Assembly: GCA_026394095.1 (NCBI GenBank)
Contig: JAPKYY010000981.1
Coordinates: forward strand, 1 to 6,545
From: Acidobacteriota bacterium
GTDB taxonomy: Bacteria; Acidobacteriota; Terriglobia; Bryobacterales; Bryobacteraceae
Length of the DNA stretch: 6,545 bases
Reading direction: 5' to 3'
Shown: piece by piece, positions 6,114 to 6,545 of the stretch
Position numbering within the stretch: the stretch's first letter is position 1
How the letters are laid out: each line of letters starts with the position of its first letter
Position numbers and translations under genes: made by a program
The notes under the pieces: generated by a model
Told to the model about the DNA's origin: nothing
Databases searched by the model: none
The model's input: the letters and a program-made list of their open reading frames with translations, nothing else

Positions 6114-6545
6114 GTGGGGCAATGGCCACCAGGGCCAAGCCAGCCAGGAACAAAAGTGACATGAAGACCAGGAGCCGGCTGACAGCGCTACTTGCGCCAG
6201 CGAACTCTTTCCACACCAGCAACCCCCAGAGCAGGCTTACAAATGTTGCACCCTGGCCGAGGGCGTAACTAACAGCAGGGCCAGCCTTGGCTTCACCTTG
6301 TGCTGCTGCTGCTGCGAAGTTCGCGCATGCGCCAGCCATCCAGATTATGCCGCCCAGCAAGCCGAGACCGTGTTGGCCCAGCTTACCGGTGAAATATGCA
6401 AAAAATGAAATTGGCAAACCTTTGACCGGCAAGTTCATGAAGTAGAGGTTGTAGATGAAAGTGCTCAGCAAAATGCCGAAGGAAAAGAGGAGCGTTACAG
6501 CGAAGGGATTGCTGATGCCCAACTCGCCTTCGGTGCTCATGCCCA
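6106..6545 (-). CDS. DMT/GRP-family-like membrane transporter, C-terminal part (runs off right edge)
   Basis: An integral inner-membrane protein; the visible 146 codons hold about four hydrophobic segments (roughly 11-35, 56-80, 86-110 and 120-142, numbered from the Met at 6540). The stretches ISFFAYFTGK, LGLLGGIIWMAG, SYALGQGATFVSLLWGLLVWKEF and the final hydrophobic helix resemble the C-terminal half of glucose/ribose-porter-type (GRP, RhaT/GlcU-like) members of the drug/metabolite transporter superfamily, usually about 300-350 residues with ten helices. A Met at 6540 is in frame, but the frame stays open to the window edge and the N-terminal half is missing, so the gene most likely continues outside. 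The substrate cannot be told; sugars are common for the family. It converges on, and overlaps by 8 bases, the AlaX-type gene. Confidence 0.72.
   Translation of the reverse strand, partial: GMSTEGELGISNPFAVTLLFSFGILLSTFIYNLYFMNLPVKGLPISFFAYFTGKLGQHGLGLLGGIIWMAGACANFAAAAAQGEAKAGPAVSYALGQGATFVSLLWGLLVWKEFAGASSAVSRLLVFMSLLFLAGLALVAIAPLN
6301..6315. repeat. Five-unit TGC/GCA trinucleotide run
   Basis: A perfect run of five TGC units (GCA on the coding strand) lies in the transporter gene and encodes an alanine run within a predicted membrane segment. It is in frame, so gain or loss of units would keep the reading frame. Probably incidental. Confidence 0.6.

Noticed and set aside
6123..6137. TGGCC/GGCCA hairpin near the AlaX-transporter junction as a terminator
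   Set aside because: Only five base pairs with no U-tract on either strand, and it lies inside transporter coding sequence.

Overview
The window looks like a chromosomal segment from an acidobacterium, most likely of the Solibacter/Bryobacter lineage (order Bryobacterales). The main clue is the large secreted protein in the middle. Its last ~240 residues carry the hallmarks of the 'Solibacter uncharacterized C-terminal' family (TIGR03437 type), which is greatly expanded in that group. Base composition looks moderately GC-rich by eye, without islands of odd composition, transposases, integrases, RNA genes or CRISPR repeats. This is ordinary, very compact core-type chromosome: eight genes, no gap longer than about 80 bases, and several overlapping gene ends.

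Layout. (1) Positions 1-586, minus strand: the N-terminal third of a glycogen branching enzyme (glgB), running off the left edge. (2) 594-1511, plus: an adenosine-deaminase-superfamily enzyme whose start codon lies only 7 bases from the glgB start, head to head. (3) 1468-2049 and 2046-2693, minus: a two-gene unit of serine O-acetyltransferase (cysE) followed, with an ATGA overlap, by a small secreted matrixin-like zinc metalloprotease. The protease 3' end overlaps the deaminase 3' end by 44 bases. (4) 2772-3128, plus: nuoA, one membrane subunit of respiratory complex I, with no nuoB after it. (5) 3125-4906, plus: a secreted protein with three Ig-like repeats and the Solibacter-type C-terminal domain, linked to nuoA by a GTGA stop/start overlap. 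(6) 4929-4969: a strong intrinsic terminator. (7) 4986-6113, plus: a free-standing alanyl-tRNA editing protein (long AlaX type) that starts with TTG 16 bases after the terminator. (8) 6106-6545, minus: the C-terminal part of a drug/metabolite-type (GRP-like) membrane transporter that runs off the right edge.

Functionally the genes are a mixed housekeeping set: glycogen synthesis, purine or menaquinone-precursor deamination, cysteine synthesis, respiration, translational quality control and transport. There is no sign that they form one pathway. The more unusual points are structural: a nuoA detached from its operon and coupled to a secreted lineage-specific protein; a terminator placed in what must be the leader of the AlaX gene unless its transcript is leaderless; a head-to-head start pair separated by 7 bases; and a cysE-metalloprotease coupling. 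I see no convincing new defence, mobile or regulatory system.
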